From Rhodococcus sp. X156 (GTDB lineage: Bacteria; Actinomycetota; Actinomycetes; Mycobacteriales; Mycobacteriaceae): a stretch of DNA of 64,000 bases. Under the pieces are notes generated by a model, which did no database searches, was not told where the DNA came from, and saw only the letters and a program-made list of their open reading frames with translations. Where the stretch lies: contig NZ_CP034766.1 in the NCBI RefSeq assembly GCF_004006015.1, positions 1,240,001 to 1,304,000 of the forward strand, written 5' to 3'. Shown piece after piece: positions 30,378 through 38,272 of this stretch; the first letter of the stretch is position 1, and each line of letters starts with the position of its first letter. A program made the position numbers and the translations under genes.

Positions 30378-31205
30378 CTAGCCGGTGACGCGGAAGCTGG
30401 CCAGCGGGGCCGGTTTCGGACCGTAGAAGTAGATGAGCACCGGACCGCCGGGTGGCAGGTCGAAGGCGACGTCGCCGATCAGCTGTCGGCCCGCGTCGAC
30501 CGTGCCGTCCATCTGTTGGTTCACCACACCGATCGAGGGGGTGCGCGTGGTGCCGTCGGCGACCTCGGCGCGGAAGTCGTAGTCGCTGACGTAGGTGGAG
30601 CCGGCGCTGACCGACACGGTGAACGTGGCCACCAGGTAGGAGCCACTGGCGGGGTCGTCACCGAAGTCGTTCTCCGGCTCGCTGATGCGCCGGGTGCCGT
30701 TGAGAGTGACGGTGCCGGCGATGTCCTCGGCGCCAGGTGCGGCCACCGTGAAGGAGACGGTGGTCCCCACGCCGGGCGGACCAGTCGGGGCGGGGGCGAG
30801 CGTCGTGGTGCTGGGCGCTTGGGTGCTCGGCGCCGCGGACGGCACGGCGGTCCGGGTGGTGCTGGTGCGCACGGCGGTCGCGGAGGGGGCAGCAGCACTG
30901 GCCGACGGCGTGGGCTCCTCGACGCCGGTCGAGGCCTCGGCGGGCTCCGTGGTGGTGGTCGGTGAGCGCGTGCTGGGGAGCGCGGTGGCGGTCGGGCGGT
31001 CGTCCGACTGTGGTCGCGGGTCGGAGTCATCGCCCATCAGCCCGACCACGAGGACCACGACGACGATCGTGGCGACGGCTGCCACCGCGATCAGCCCCGC
31101 CAGCAGCCAGCGGTGCACCACGACCGAGTCCTGCGGGGGACCACTCTCGCCCGGGGGAGCCGGCTGGTCGGGATCTTCGGGGTGGGTGAGGTGGTCGTCA
31201 GACAT
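30378..31205 (-). CDS. Membrane-anchored DUF4352-like protein
   Basis: A 275-residue protein with a polar cytoplasmic start and one membrane helix (about residues 33-55). An 80-residue Thr/Ser/Pro/Ala-rich linker leads to an extracytoplasmic beta domain. The C-terminal half (VGTTVSFTVAAPG, GSYLVATFTVSVS, GDVAFDLPPGGPVLIYF) resembles the immunoglobulin-like DUF4352 fold. I preferred ATG 31205 with GAAGGA at 5 bases over the adjacent GTG. Base composition is like the rest of the window, unlike its neighbour at 31302. The function is unknown. Confidence 0.72.
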   Translation of the reverse strand: MSDDHLTHPEDPDQPAPPGESGPPQDSVVVHRWLLAGLIAVAAVATIVVVVLVVGLMGDDSDPRPQSDDRPTATALPSTRSPTTTTEPAEASTGVEEPTPSASAAAPSATAVRTSTTRTAVPSAAPSTQAPSTTTLAPAPTGPPGVGTTVSFTVAAPGAEDIAGTVTLNGTRRISEPENDFGDDPASGSYLVATFTVSVSAGSTYVSDYDFRAEVADGTTRTPSIGVVNQQMDGTVDAGRQLIGDVAFDLPPGGPVLIYFYGPKPAPLASFRVTG

Positions 31206-31217
31206 CACAGTCCTTCG

Positions 31218-31236
31218 GCTCCGCGAAAAGCGGAGC
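31218..31236 (-). terminator. Hairpin between the two DUF4352-like genes
   Basis: GCTCCGC (31218-31224) and GCGGAGC (31230-31236) pair perfectly with a 5-base loop. It lies after the stop of the 31302 gene and before the start of the next one, so it could be a terminator or a leader hairpin. Confidence 0.5.
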
Positions 31237-31301
31237 GGCGCAACGGGGTAGGCGGAGCAGCCGGGTGGTGTCCCGGCGGCGCGGCCTACTTTCGCACGGA
31301 T

Positions 31302-31952
31302 CTAGCTGAGCCGGACGGTCACTCCTCCGGAGAACACCGAGTCGTGCAGCTCCAGCGTTGTGGGCACCGCGTCCTTCGGGATGTCGAAGACGAGTGTGCC
31401 TTGCACGCTGTTGCCCGGGTTTATCTCAGCCAGGAAGTTGTCCGAGTCGAGGTAGATGCCTGCCATAGTGTCCGTGGACAGCTCTCGTCCCTGCTGGTCA
31501 GTCATCTTCTGGGCGCTCCCGGCGAACATTTGTTGGCGGTCCCCAATGTTTCGCACAGTGAGCTTCACAACGACGAACTGGCCCTGAGCTGTGGCCTTCA
31601 AGTAACCGCTGCCGACCGAAGCCTTTCCGGGCTGGACGGTAGTCACCACGAACTCGAACTTTCCGTCGCGCACGGGACTGCCGATCGTGGCCAGCGGAGG
31701 TGCACTCGCCGATGGCTGAGGGCTGGGAGGTGCATTCACCGATGGCTGAGGGCTGGGCGGTGGATCCACCGATGGCTGAGGGCTGGGCGGCGCGCTGGCC
31801 GATTGCTTAGAGCCTGCTGACTTGCCCGCGGAATATCCGTCCGAAAACTCTTCACTCGAGGCAACAGCGATAGCGCCCATGAAGACGATGAACGCGGCGA
31901 GTGCGATGAGAATTTTGTGGCGAGCAATCCAGCTCGGCCTCGCTTCGGGCAA
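31302..31952 (-). CDS. Low-GC membrane-anchored DUF4352-like protein with an uncertain start
   Basis: A protein with one membrane helix (ILIALAAFIVFMGAIAVASS), a proline-rich linker of three decapeptide repeats (PPSPQPSV-type) and a C-terminal DUF4352-like beta domain (FVVVKLTVRNIGDRQQ, NSVQGTLVFDIPKD). The start is a problem. The frame is open to a GTG at 32033, but that codon lies inside the tRNA gene. The only other in-frame start before the helix is TTG 31952, used here, with no ribosome site. GC content is visibly lower than in its neighbours and codon use differs (AAA, ATT, TTT). Both suggest acquired DNA next to a tRNA 3' end. Confidence 0.6.
   Translation of the reverse strand: MPEARPSWIARHKILIALAAFIVFMGAIAVASSEEFSDGYSAGKSAGSKQSASAPPSPQPSVDPPPSPQPSVNAPPSPQPSASAPPLATIGSPVRDGKFEFVVTTVQPGKASVGSGYLKATAQGQFVVVKLTVRNIGDRQQMFAGSAQKMTDQQGRELSTDTMAGIYLDSDNFLAEINPGNSVQGTLVFDIPKDAVPTTLELHDSVFSGGVTVRLS
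31711..31800 (-). repeat. Three 30-base tandem repeats
   Basis: Units at 31711-31740, 31741-31770 and 31771-31800 share GATGGCTGAGGGCTGGG. They encode the proline-rich linker of the low-GC protein. A decayed fourth unit may follow at 31801. Confidence 0.92.
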
Positions 31953-32005
31953 GCAGGCGAATGCGTCTGGACGCTCGCCTGCGGCATCACGCCGACCGGG
32001 TGCTG

Positions 32006-32081
32006 TGGTGCCCTCGGTGAGATTCGAACTCACACTGGACGGGTTTTGAATCCGTTGCCTCTGCCGTTGGGCTACGAGGGC
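32006..32081 (-). tRNA. tRNA-Leu (anticodon CAA), CCA encoded
   Basis: The minus strand folds as a 76-base cloverleaf. The acceptor pairs GCCCTCG with CGAGGGC, A73 is followed by an encoded CCA, and the T arm is GTGAG-TTCGAAT-CTCAC. The anticodon loop TTCAAAA has CAA at 34-36 and a mismatched last stem pair (31-39). The variable loop is only 5 bases (CCAGT), although leucine tRNAs normally have a long variable arm. One D-stem pair (13-22) is also mismatched. A TAGAGT -10 box lies 12 bases upstream (plus 32094-32099). Confidence 0.93.
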
Positions 32082-32166
32082 TCGCCGGGCCCCACTCTAG
32101 AAGACGCGGACAGCCGCGGTCGTGCCGGTAGGCTCAGCCTCCCAGCAGGACGGCAGGAGGCAGCCC

Positions 32167-32805
32167 GTGAGCGACCCACTCAGCAGGCGTTCGATGGTCG
32201 ACGGTGCTCCCAGCTCCGACGGTAACCGCAAGCCCCGGCGCGTGCTCGTGGCCGAGGACGAGGCGCTGATCCGGCTCGACCTGGTGGAGATGCTCCGCGA
32301 GGTCGGCTACGAGATCGCCGGCGAGGCGGCCGACGGCCAGGAGGCGGTCGACCTCACCCGCTCCCTCAAGCCCGACGTCGTCATCATGGACGTCAAGATG
32401 CCCCGCCGCGACGGCATCGACGCCGCTGGCGAGATCGCCGCGGAACGTCTTGCGCCCGTGGTCATCCTCACCGCCTTCAGCCAGCGGGAGCTGGTCGAGC
32501 GTGCGCGCGACGCCGGCGCGATGGCCTACCTGGTCAAGCCGTTCTCGGTGGCCGACATCGTGCCCGCGGTGGAGCTGGCCGCCTCCCGCTTCGCCGAGCT
32601 GTCCGCGCTGGAGGCCGAGGTCGCCGACCTCAACGGTCGCCTCGCCGCGCGCAAGGTCATCGAGCGGGCCAAGGGCGTGCTCATGCAGACGCTCTCGCTC
32701 ACCGAGCCGCAGGCGTTCCGCTGGATCCAGCGCAACGCCATGGACCAGCGCACCACCATGCAGGCGGTCGCCCAGGCGCTGCTGGACCAAGCCACCTCCG
32801 ACTGA
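32167..32805 (+). CDS. pdtaR: ANTAR-domain response regulator PdtaR
   Basis: A 212-residue response regulator. The receiver domain has VLVAEDEALIRLDL, the phosphorylated aspartate in VVIMDVKMPRRDGID, and the conserved Thr and Lys in LTAFS and YLVKPFS. The C-terminal ANTAR domain (ERAKGVLMQTLSLTEPQAF) binds RNA hairpins to prevent termination. It matches M. tuberculosis Rv1626 closely, where the sensor kinase is PdtaS; no kinase is in this window. GTG 32167 was chosen for its GGAGG at 6 bases. A TAGGCT box lies at 32129-32134. It diverges from the tRNA gene. Confidence 0.96.
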   Translation: MSDPLSRRSMVDGAPSSDGNRKPRRVLVAEDEALIRLDLVEMLREVGYEIAGEAADGQEAVDLTRSLKPDVVIMDVKMPRRDGIDAAGEIAAERLAPVVILTAFSQRELVERARDAGAMAYLVKPFSVADIVPAVELAASRFAELSALEAEVADLNGRLAARKVIERAKGVLMQTLSLTEPQAFRWIQRNAMDQRTTMQAVAQALLDQATSD

Positions 32806-32971
32806 CCGGGGCCATTCCCCGCCCGGACGGGGAAATCCGACTAAACGGACACCGTCTTCGTCGGAAACGGGTCGGCCATTGTTACGGCGAGTTATTTTTG
32901 TGTCGCCACTTCGTCACACGCGCTGCCGCTTCACCGTTGTGGCGTTACCTCTGCGTTAGGTTCACCCCCGT

Positions 32972-32987
32972 GTCGGCGCGCGCCGAC
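32972..32987. promoter_or_regulatory. 16-base perfect palindrome upstream of the liv operon
   Basis: GTCGGCGCGCGCCGAC is fully self-complementary and lies 43 bases before the GTG of the binding-protein gene. A repeated GGCGTTAC flanks it (32941-32948 and 32995-33002). It could be an operator or part of the leader. The 225-base gap from 32806 is AT-richer than its surroundings and holds no gene. Confidence 0.4.
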
Positions 32988-33030
32988 GCCTCCCGGCGTT
33001 ACTGGGGGACTCGACCACCCGGAGGTTTAC

Positions 33031-34245
33031 GTGCGTCGTCGCAAGCTCACAACGGTTTTGGTGCTGGTGGGAGCCGCCACCTTGACCCTCAGCGCCTGTG
33101 GCTCGAAGTCGAGCGACAGCTCCGGCGGATCGGGCTCGTCCGCACCGCTCGCCATTGCGCCGCTGGTGCAGATCGACCAGTCCGGCAAGGAGGTTGCGGC
33201 TTCCAGCACCACCGCCGCAGCCGACCCGGCCGGGGACGGAAAGGCCACCTGCACCAACGTCAAGCTGGCCTTTGCCGGCGCCAAGACCGGCCCCAACGCC
33301 GCCCTGGGCATCAACATCCGCAACGGCGCCAAGGTGGCGCTGGATGCGCACAACAAGGCCAACCCGGGCTGCCAGGTGGAAATGGTGGACTTCGACACCG
33401 AGGGTGACCCGCAGAAGGCCACCCAGGTGGCGCCGCAGATCGTCAGCGACCCCTCCGTCATCGGCCTGCTCGGCCCGGCGTTCTCCGGCGAGACCAAGGC
33501 CACCGGCGGCATCTTCGCCCAGGCCGGGCTGCCCTCGCTGAGCGCCTCGGCCACCAACGTCGCGCTCACCACCAACGGCTGGAAGACCTTCTACCGCGGT
33601 CTGGCCAACGACGGCGTCCAGGGTCCCTCCGTGGCCAAGTACCTCACCGACTCGCAGGGCTTCAAGAAGATCTGCGTGGTCCAGGACGACTCCGACTACG
33701 GCGTGGGCCTGGCCAAGGCCGTCGAGGACGCACTGGGCAGCGCCGCCGACAAGAGCTGCTCCGCCAGCGTCAAGACCGGTGACAAGGACTTCTCCGCCAC
33801 CTCCACCTCCATCAAGAGCGCCAACGCCGACGCGATCTTCTACGCCGGCTACTTCGCCGAGGCGGCGCCGCTGGTCACCCAGCTGCGCAGCGCCGGCGTG
33901 ACCGCCAAGTTCGTCTCCGCCGACGGCACCAACGACCCGGAGTTCGTCAAGCAGGCCGGGTCCTCCGCCCAGGACGCGCTGCTCTCCTGCCCGTGCGGCC
34001 CGGCGCCGGACAGCTACAAGGCCGCCTACAAGGCCGCGAACAACGCCGAGCCGGGTGTCTACTCCACCGAGGGCTACGACCTGACCACGATCATGCTCAA
34101 GGGCATCGACGCCGGGAAGACCACCCGCGCGGACCTGGCGGCCTTCGTCAAGAGCTACGACGGCGCCGGCCTGGCCCGCAACTACAAGTGGAACGACAAG
34201 GGCGAGCTCGACAACGCCCTGATCTGGATGTACCAGGTCAAGTGA
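33031..34245 (+). CDS. Branched-chain amino acid ABC importer, binding lipoprotein
   Basis: A 404-residue periplasmic-type binding protein of the LivJ/LivK class (Peripla_BP_6). A short signal peptide ends in lipobox LSAC with Cys23, followed by a Ser/Gly linker. The two-lobed ligand-binding domain includes GLLGPAFSGETKATGG, NDGVQGPSVAKY and SYKAAYKAANNAEPGVYS. The GTG start has GGAGG at good spacing. It is the first of five genes (binding protein, two permeases, two ATPases), separated from the permeases by a strong hairpin. A leucine/isoleucine/valine ligand is inferred from family. Confidence 0.94.
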   Translation: MRRRKLTTVLVLVGAATLTLSACGSKSSDSSGGSGSSAPLAIAPLVQIDQSGKEVAASSTTAAADPAGDGKATCTNVKLAFAGAKTGPNAALGINIRNGAKVALDAHNKANPGCQVEMVDFDTEGDPQKATQVAPQIVSDPSVIGLLGPAFSGETKATGGIFAQAGLPSLSASATNVALTTNGWKTFYRGLANDGVQGPSVAKYLTDSQGFKKICVVQDDSDYGVGLAKAVEDALGSAADKSCSASVKTGDKDFSATSTSIKSANADAIFYAGYFAEAAPLVTQLRSAGVTAKFVSADGTNDPEFVKQAGSSAQDALLSCPCGPAPDSYKAAYKAANNAEPGVYSTEGYDLTTIMLKGIDAGKTTRADLAAFVKSYDGAGLARNYKWNDKGELDNALIWMYQVK

Positions 34246-34261
34246 TCCACCCCTGACCCGA

Positions 34262-34304
34262 GCTGAGGGCAGTGCCTGACCGGTCGTCCGGCACTGCCCT
34301 CAGC
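34262..34304 (+). terminator. Strong intercistronic hairpin inside the liv operon
   Basis: Arms 34262-34276 and 34290-34304 pair over 15 bases (CTGAGGGCAGTGCC core) with a 13-base loop. It lies 17 bases after the binding-protein stop and before livH. It probably lowers read-through or stabilises the binding-protein mRNA. Confidence 0.75.
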
Positions 34305-34361
34305 GCGGTCACGGGCTGCACCCCTTCCTGCCCACCCTGCTACGAGCTGCTGGGAGCACAC

Positions 34362-34382
34362 ATGAAACGGCGTGGTCTGTGA
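34362..34382 (+). CDS. Possible six-codon leader ORF coupled to livH
   Basis: ATG-AAA-CGG-CGT-GGT-CTG-TGA has GGGAG a few bases upstream. Its stop overlaps the livH GTG (GTGA), so ribosomes finishing it could restart on livH, which lacks its own well-placed ribosome site. This is inferred from position only. Confidence 0.3.
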   Translation: MKRRGL

Positions 34383-35425
34383 GCACGACGACCGGCGCGA
34401 CGGCCGACGGCGCCACGACGCTGGCGGTGAGCCCCATCGGGTTCGACGTCGAGTCCCTGGTGGACAACTTCTGGCAGCTGACCGTGGACGGACTGTCCTA
34501 CGGCGCCATCTACGCCCTGATCGCGGTGGGCTACACCCTGGTGTACGGGGTGCTCAAGCTGATCAACTTCGCCCACTCCGAGATCTTCATGCTCGGCATG
34601 TTCGGGCAGTACCTGGCACTGATGGCCCTCGGCTTCGCCCCCAGCGGCAACACCTACACCGAGGGCATCGTCTTCACCGTCGGCTACCTGGCCATCGCGC
34701 TGGTGGCCGGCATGCTGGTCTCTGGCGGGGCCGCGGTGGCCCTGGAACGAGTCGCCTACCGGCCGCTGCGCAAGCGCCGTGCCTCCTCGCTGACCTTCCT
34801 CATCACCGCCATCGGCGCCTCCTTCGTGCTGCAGGAGTTCGTGCACTTCATCCTGCCGCGCATCGACTCCGACCTCGGTGGCTCCACCGCGCAGCAGCCG
34901 ATCAAGCTGGTCGACCCCAAGGAGCAGTTCACCGTCTTCGGCGCCTCGGTCACCAACGTGACGCTGGTGATCATCGTGGCCGCGCTGGTGCTGGCCGCGA
35001 TGGCCGACATCGTCATCAACCGCACCCGCTTCGGCCGAGGCATCCGCGCGGTGGCACAGGACCCGGACACCGCGACGCTGATGGGGGTCTCCCGCGAGCG
35101 GGTGATCATGCTGACGTTCCTGCTCGGCGGTCTGCTCGCCGGCGCTGCCGCGCTCTTCTACACCCTCAAGATCCCCTCCGGGATCATCTTCAACGGTGGC
35201 TTCATCCTCGGCATCAAGGCCTTCGCCGCCGCCGTGCTCGGCGGCATCGGCAACCTGCGCGGCGCCCTGCTCGGCGGGCTGCTGCTCGGGGTGATGGAGC
35301 TCTACGGCCAGGCGCTGTTCGGCTCCGAGTGGCGCGACGTGGTGGCCTTCGCGCTGCTGGTGGGCGTGCTGCTGATCCGCCCGACCGGAATCCTCGGCGA
35401 GTCACTCGGAAGGTCACGCGCATGA
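34379..35425 (+). CDS. livH: Branched-chain amino acid ABC importer, permease LivH
   Basis: A 348-residue permease with about eight membrane helices. The first motif, LSYGAIYALIAVGYTLVYGVL followed by KLINFAHSEIFMLG, is diagnostic of LivH, and the late GGIGNLRGALLGG region is also conserved. The N-terminal 30 residues are polar. The GTG start overlaps a possible six-codon leader ORF. It ends at an ATGA overlap with livM, its partner in the membrane channel. Confidence 0.95.
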   Translation: MSTTTGATADGATTLAVSPIGFDVESLVDNFWQLTVDGLSYGAIYALIAVGYTLVYGVLKLINFAHSEIFMLGMFGQYLALMALGFAPSGNTYTEGIVFTVGYLAIALVAGMLVSGGAAVALERVAYRPLRKRRASSLTFLITAIGASFVLQEFVHFILPRIDSDLGGSTAQQPIKLVDPKEQFTVFGASVTNVTLVIIVAALVLAAMADIVINRTRFGRGIRAVAQDPDTATLMGVSRERVIMLTFLLGGLLAGAAALFYTLKIPSGIIFNGGFILGIKAFAAAVLGGIGNLRGALLGGLLLGVMELYGQALFGSEWRDVVAFALLVGVLLIRPTGILGESLGRSRA

Positions 35426-36657
35426 GCACCTCGGCCAAGGACCTCACCCCGCCGCCGGTCGGCGCCAAGTCCGCCGGCGAACCACCCCCGCGCGGGGTGG
35501 GCGACGCGCTGCGCGTGTGGTGGAACGGCCTGGCTCGGCCGGCACAGTGGGGCTTCGCGGTGCCGGCCATCCTCGTCATCGCGCTGCTGCCAGTGCTCAA
35601 GCCGCCGCTGATCACCACCCCCGGCACCGACTTCGGCGGGGTGATGGCCCAGTTCTCTGTCTACGCGCTGCTGGCCATCGGGCTCAACGTGGTGGTCGGC
35701 CAGACCGGGTTGCTCGACCTCGGCTACGTCGGGTTCTACGCCATGGGCGCCTACACCGTGGCCATCTTGACCAGCCCCAACTCGCCGTGGAACCAGACCG
35801 GTCCGGACGGCTGGCTCAGCGACAAGTGGGCCTGGTTGGCAGTGCTGCCGCTGGCGGTGATCATCACCGCGATGTCGGGGGTCATCCTGGGCACGCCAAC
35901 CCTGCGGCTGCGCGGTGACTACCTGGCCATCGTCACCCTCGGCTTCGGTGAGATCGTGCGGCTGCTCAGCGACAACCTCAAGGAGATCACCGGCGGCGGG
36001 CAGGGCCTGTCCGCGGTGGCCTACCCGCGGGTGGGGGAGACCGAGGCCAACCCCAACGGCATCTTCTCCGCCGGCAACAACAGCGGCGCGGTCAACTCCG
36101 GCGTCTGGTGGTTCTGGCTCGGCATCGCGCTGATCATCCTGGTCCTCGTGCTGGTGGGGAACCTGGAGCGCAGCCGGGTGGGCCGGGCCTGGGTGGCGAT
36201 CCGCGAGGACGAGGACGCCGCGGAGATCATGGGCGTGCCCACCTTCCGCTTCAAGCTGTGGGCCTTCGTGATCGGTGCCGCCATCGGTGGCCTCTCCGGT
36301 GCGCTGCTCGCCGGGCAGGTGCAGTTCGTGGTGCCGACCGGGTTCAACGTCATCAACTCCATGCTGTTCCTCTGCGCGGTGGTCCTCGGCGGGCAGGGCA
36401 ACAAGCTCGGGGTCATCGTCGGGGCGTTCATCGTCGTCTACCTGCCCAACCGGGTGATGTCGATCGACATCGGCGGCCAGTCGCTGGGCGACTACAAGTA
36501 CCTGTTCTTCGGCGTGGCGCTGATCGTGCTGATGATCTTCCGGCCGCAGGGGCTCTTCCCGGTGCGCCAGAAGCTGCTCGCGATGGGCCGCCAGGTGTTC
36601 CTGGCGGTGCACCGACGCCCGACACCGTCCGAGGCACCAGTGGAGGCACGCCCATGA
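35422..36657 (+). CDS. livM: Branched-chain amino acid ABC importer, permease LivM
   Basis: A 411-residue permease. A 50-residue polar N terminus precedes about nine membrane helices. Diagnostic segments are GLLDLGYVGFYAMGAYT, LRLRGDYLAIVTLGFGEI and the cytoplasmic coupling region RAWVAIREDEDAAEIMG. A 35-residue insertion (residues about 192-226, NPNGIFSAGNNSGA) resembles other LivM proteins that carry an extracellular loop. ATG 35422 overlaps the livH stop; the longer open frame lies in the livH gene. It ends at an ATGA overlap with livG. Confidence 0.95.
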   Translation: MSTSAKDLTPPPVGAKSAGEPPPRGVGDALRVWWNGLARPAQWGFAVPAILVIALLPVLKPPLITTPGTDFGGVMAQFSVYALLAIGLNVVVGQTGLLDLGYVGFYAMGAYTVAILTSPNSPWNQTGPDGWLSDKWAWLAVLPLAVIITAMSGVILGTPTLRLRGDYLAIVTLGFGEIVRLLSDNLKEITGGGQGLSAVAYPRVGETEANPNGIFSAGNNSGAVNSGVWWFWLGIALIILVLVLVGNLERSRVGRAWVAIREDEDAAEIMGVPTFRFKLWAFVIGAAIGGLSGALLAGQVQFVVPTGFNVINSMLFLCAVVLGGQGNKLGVIVGAFIVVYLPNRVMSIDIGGQSLGDYKYLFFGVALIVLMIFRPQGLFPVRQKLLAMGRQVFLAVHRRPTPSEAPVEARP

Positions 36658-37565
36658 GCGAGGAGACCGTCGACGTCCCGCAGGACAGCGAGCTGGTGGT
36701 GGATCCCGCGGCGGTGAACCCGGCGCTGACCGACGACGCCGCGGTGGCCGCTGCGGTGGCCCCGCAGCGGGAGGTGCTCACCGCCGAGGGCGGGGCACTG
36801 CTGCAGGCGCGCAACCTGACCATGCGCTTCGGCGGGCTGACCGCCCTGGACGACGTCACCTTCGACATCAAGCGTGGCGAGATCCTGGGCATGATCGGTC
36901 CCAACGGCGCGGGCAAGACGACCTGCTTCAACGCGATCACCGGGGTCTACCGGCCCACCTCCGGAGAGGTGCTCTTCGACGGTGCCCCGTTGGGCAAGCT
37001 CAAGCGCCACCAGATCACCCAGCGCGGCATCGCCCGAACCTTCCAGAACATCCGCCTGTTCGGGGAGATGACGGCGCTGGAGAACGTGGTGGTGGGCACC
37101 GACGCCCGGCACCGGACCTCCGTGCCCGGCGCGCTGTTCCGCAGCCGCCGTCACGCCGCCGAGGAGCGCGACGCGGTGGAGCGCGGGATGGCGCTGCTGG
37201 AGTTCGTCGGCATCGCCCCGCGCGCGGTGGAGAAGGCCCGCAACCTCTCCTACGGCGACCAGCGCCGCCTGGAGATCGCCCGGGCGCTGGCCACCGAGCC
37301 CAAGCTGCTGTGCCTGGACGAGCCGGCCGCGGGGTTCAACCCCAGCGAGAAGTCGGCGCTGATGGACCTCATCCGCAAGACCCGCGACGACGGGTTCACC
37401 GTGCTGCTCATCGAGCACGACATGCGCCTGGTGATGGAGGTGACCGACCGCATCGTGGTGCTGGAGTTCGGTCGCAAGATCGCCGAGGGCCTGCCCAAGG
37501 ATGTTCGGGAAGACCCGGCCGTCATCGCCGCCTACCTAGGAGTGCCCGACGATGCCCTTGCTTGA
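36654..37565 (+). CDS. livG: Branched-chain amino acid ABC importer, ATPase LivG
   Basis: A 303-residue ABC ATPase of the LivG type. It has Walker A MIGPNGAGKTTCFN, the LivG-typical IARTFQNIRLFGEMTALENV, a signature region LSYGDQRRLE and Walker B LLCLDEPAAGFNPSEK. The first 45 residues are an acidic, Ala/Val-rich extension not usual in LivG. ATG 36654 has GGAGG upstream and overlaps the livM stop. The livF start lies 14 bases inside its 3' end. Confidence 0.95.
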   Translation: MSEETVDVPQDSELVVDPAAVNPALTDDAAVAAAVAPQREVLTAEGGALLQARNLTMRFGGLTALDDVTFDIKRGEILGMIGPNGAGKTTCFNAITGVYRPTSGEVLFDGAPLGKLKRHQITQRGIARTFQNIRLFGEMTALENVVVGTDARHRTSVPGALFRSRRHAAEERDAVERGMALLEFVGIAPRAVEKARNLSYGDQRRLEIARALATEPKLLCLDEPAAGFNPSEKSALMDLIRKTRDDGFTVLLIEHDMRLVMEVTDRIVVLEFGRKIAEGLPKDVREDPAVIAAYLGVPDDALA

Positions 37566-38271
37566 GATCTCCGACATGACGGTCAGCTACGGCCGCATCG
37601 AGGCGCTGCACGGCATCTCCCTGTCCGTGGAGGAGGGCGAGCTGGTCACCCTGCTGGGGGCCAACGGCGCCGGCAAGTCCACCACCATGCGGGCCATCTC
37701 CGGGCTGCTGCCGCTCACCCGCGGCACGGTGGTCTTCGACGGCCAGGACATCACCCGGGTGAAGGCGCACGAGCGGGTGCTGCGCGGCATCGTGCAGGCG
37801 CCGGAGGGCCGCGGGGTGTTCCCGGGCATGACGGTGCAGGAGAACCTGGACATGGGCTGCTACGCGCGCAAGTTCGCCACCAAGGCGGAGTACAACCAGC
37901 GCCTGGACTGGGTGTTCGAGCTGTTCCCGCGGCTGCTGGAGCGGCGCACCCAGGTGGGCGGCACCATGTCCGGCGGCGAGCAGCAGATGGTGGCCATCGG
38001 CCGGGCGCTGATGGCGCGCCCGCGGGTGCTGCTGCTGGACGAGCCGTCGATGGGGCTGGCGCCGATGATCATCCAGCAGATCTTCCGGATCATCAGCGAG
38101 ATCAACTCCCAGGGCACCACGGTGCTGCTGGTGGAGCAGAACGCCCAGCAGGCGCTGACCCGCTCCGACCGCGCCTACATCCTGGAGACCGGCGAGGTCA
38201 CCCGCACGGGGCCGGGCCGGGAGCTGCTGGCCGACGACAGCGTCAAGGCCGCCTACCTGGGCGTCGCCTAG
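37552..38271 (+). CDS. livF: Branched-chain amino acid ABC importer, ATPase LivF
   Basis: A 239-residue ABC ATPase of the LivF type, partner of LivG. It has Walker A LLGANGAGKSTTMRAI, IVQAPEGRGVFPGMTVQENL, the signature MSGGEQQMVAIGRALM and Walker B VLLLDEPSMGLAPM, all typical. It overlaps livG by 14 bases and closes the operon. The dispersed hairpin element at 38273 begins right after its stop codon and may act as its terminator. Confidence 0.96.
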   Translation: MPLLEISDMTVSYGRIEALHGISLSVEEGELVTLLGANGAGKSTTMRAISGLLPLTRGTVVFDGQDITRVKAHERVLRGIVQAPEGRGVFPGMTVQENLDMGCYARKFATKAEYNQRLDWVFELFPRLLERRTQVGGTMSGGEQQMVAIGRALMARPRVLLLDEPSMGLAPMIIQQIFRIISEINSQGTTVLLVEQNAQQALTRSDRAYILETGEVTRTGPGRELLADDSVKAAYLGVA

Positions 38272-38272
38272 C

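Noticed and set aside
31953-32033. Extension of the low-GC DUF4352-like gene to GTG 32033
   Set aside because: That codon lies in the T arm of the tRNA gene and has no ribosome site, so the first 27 codons are not credible.
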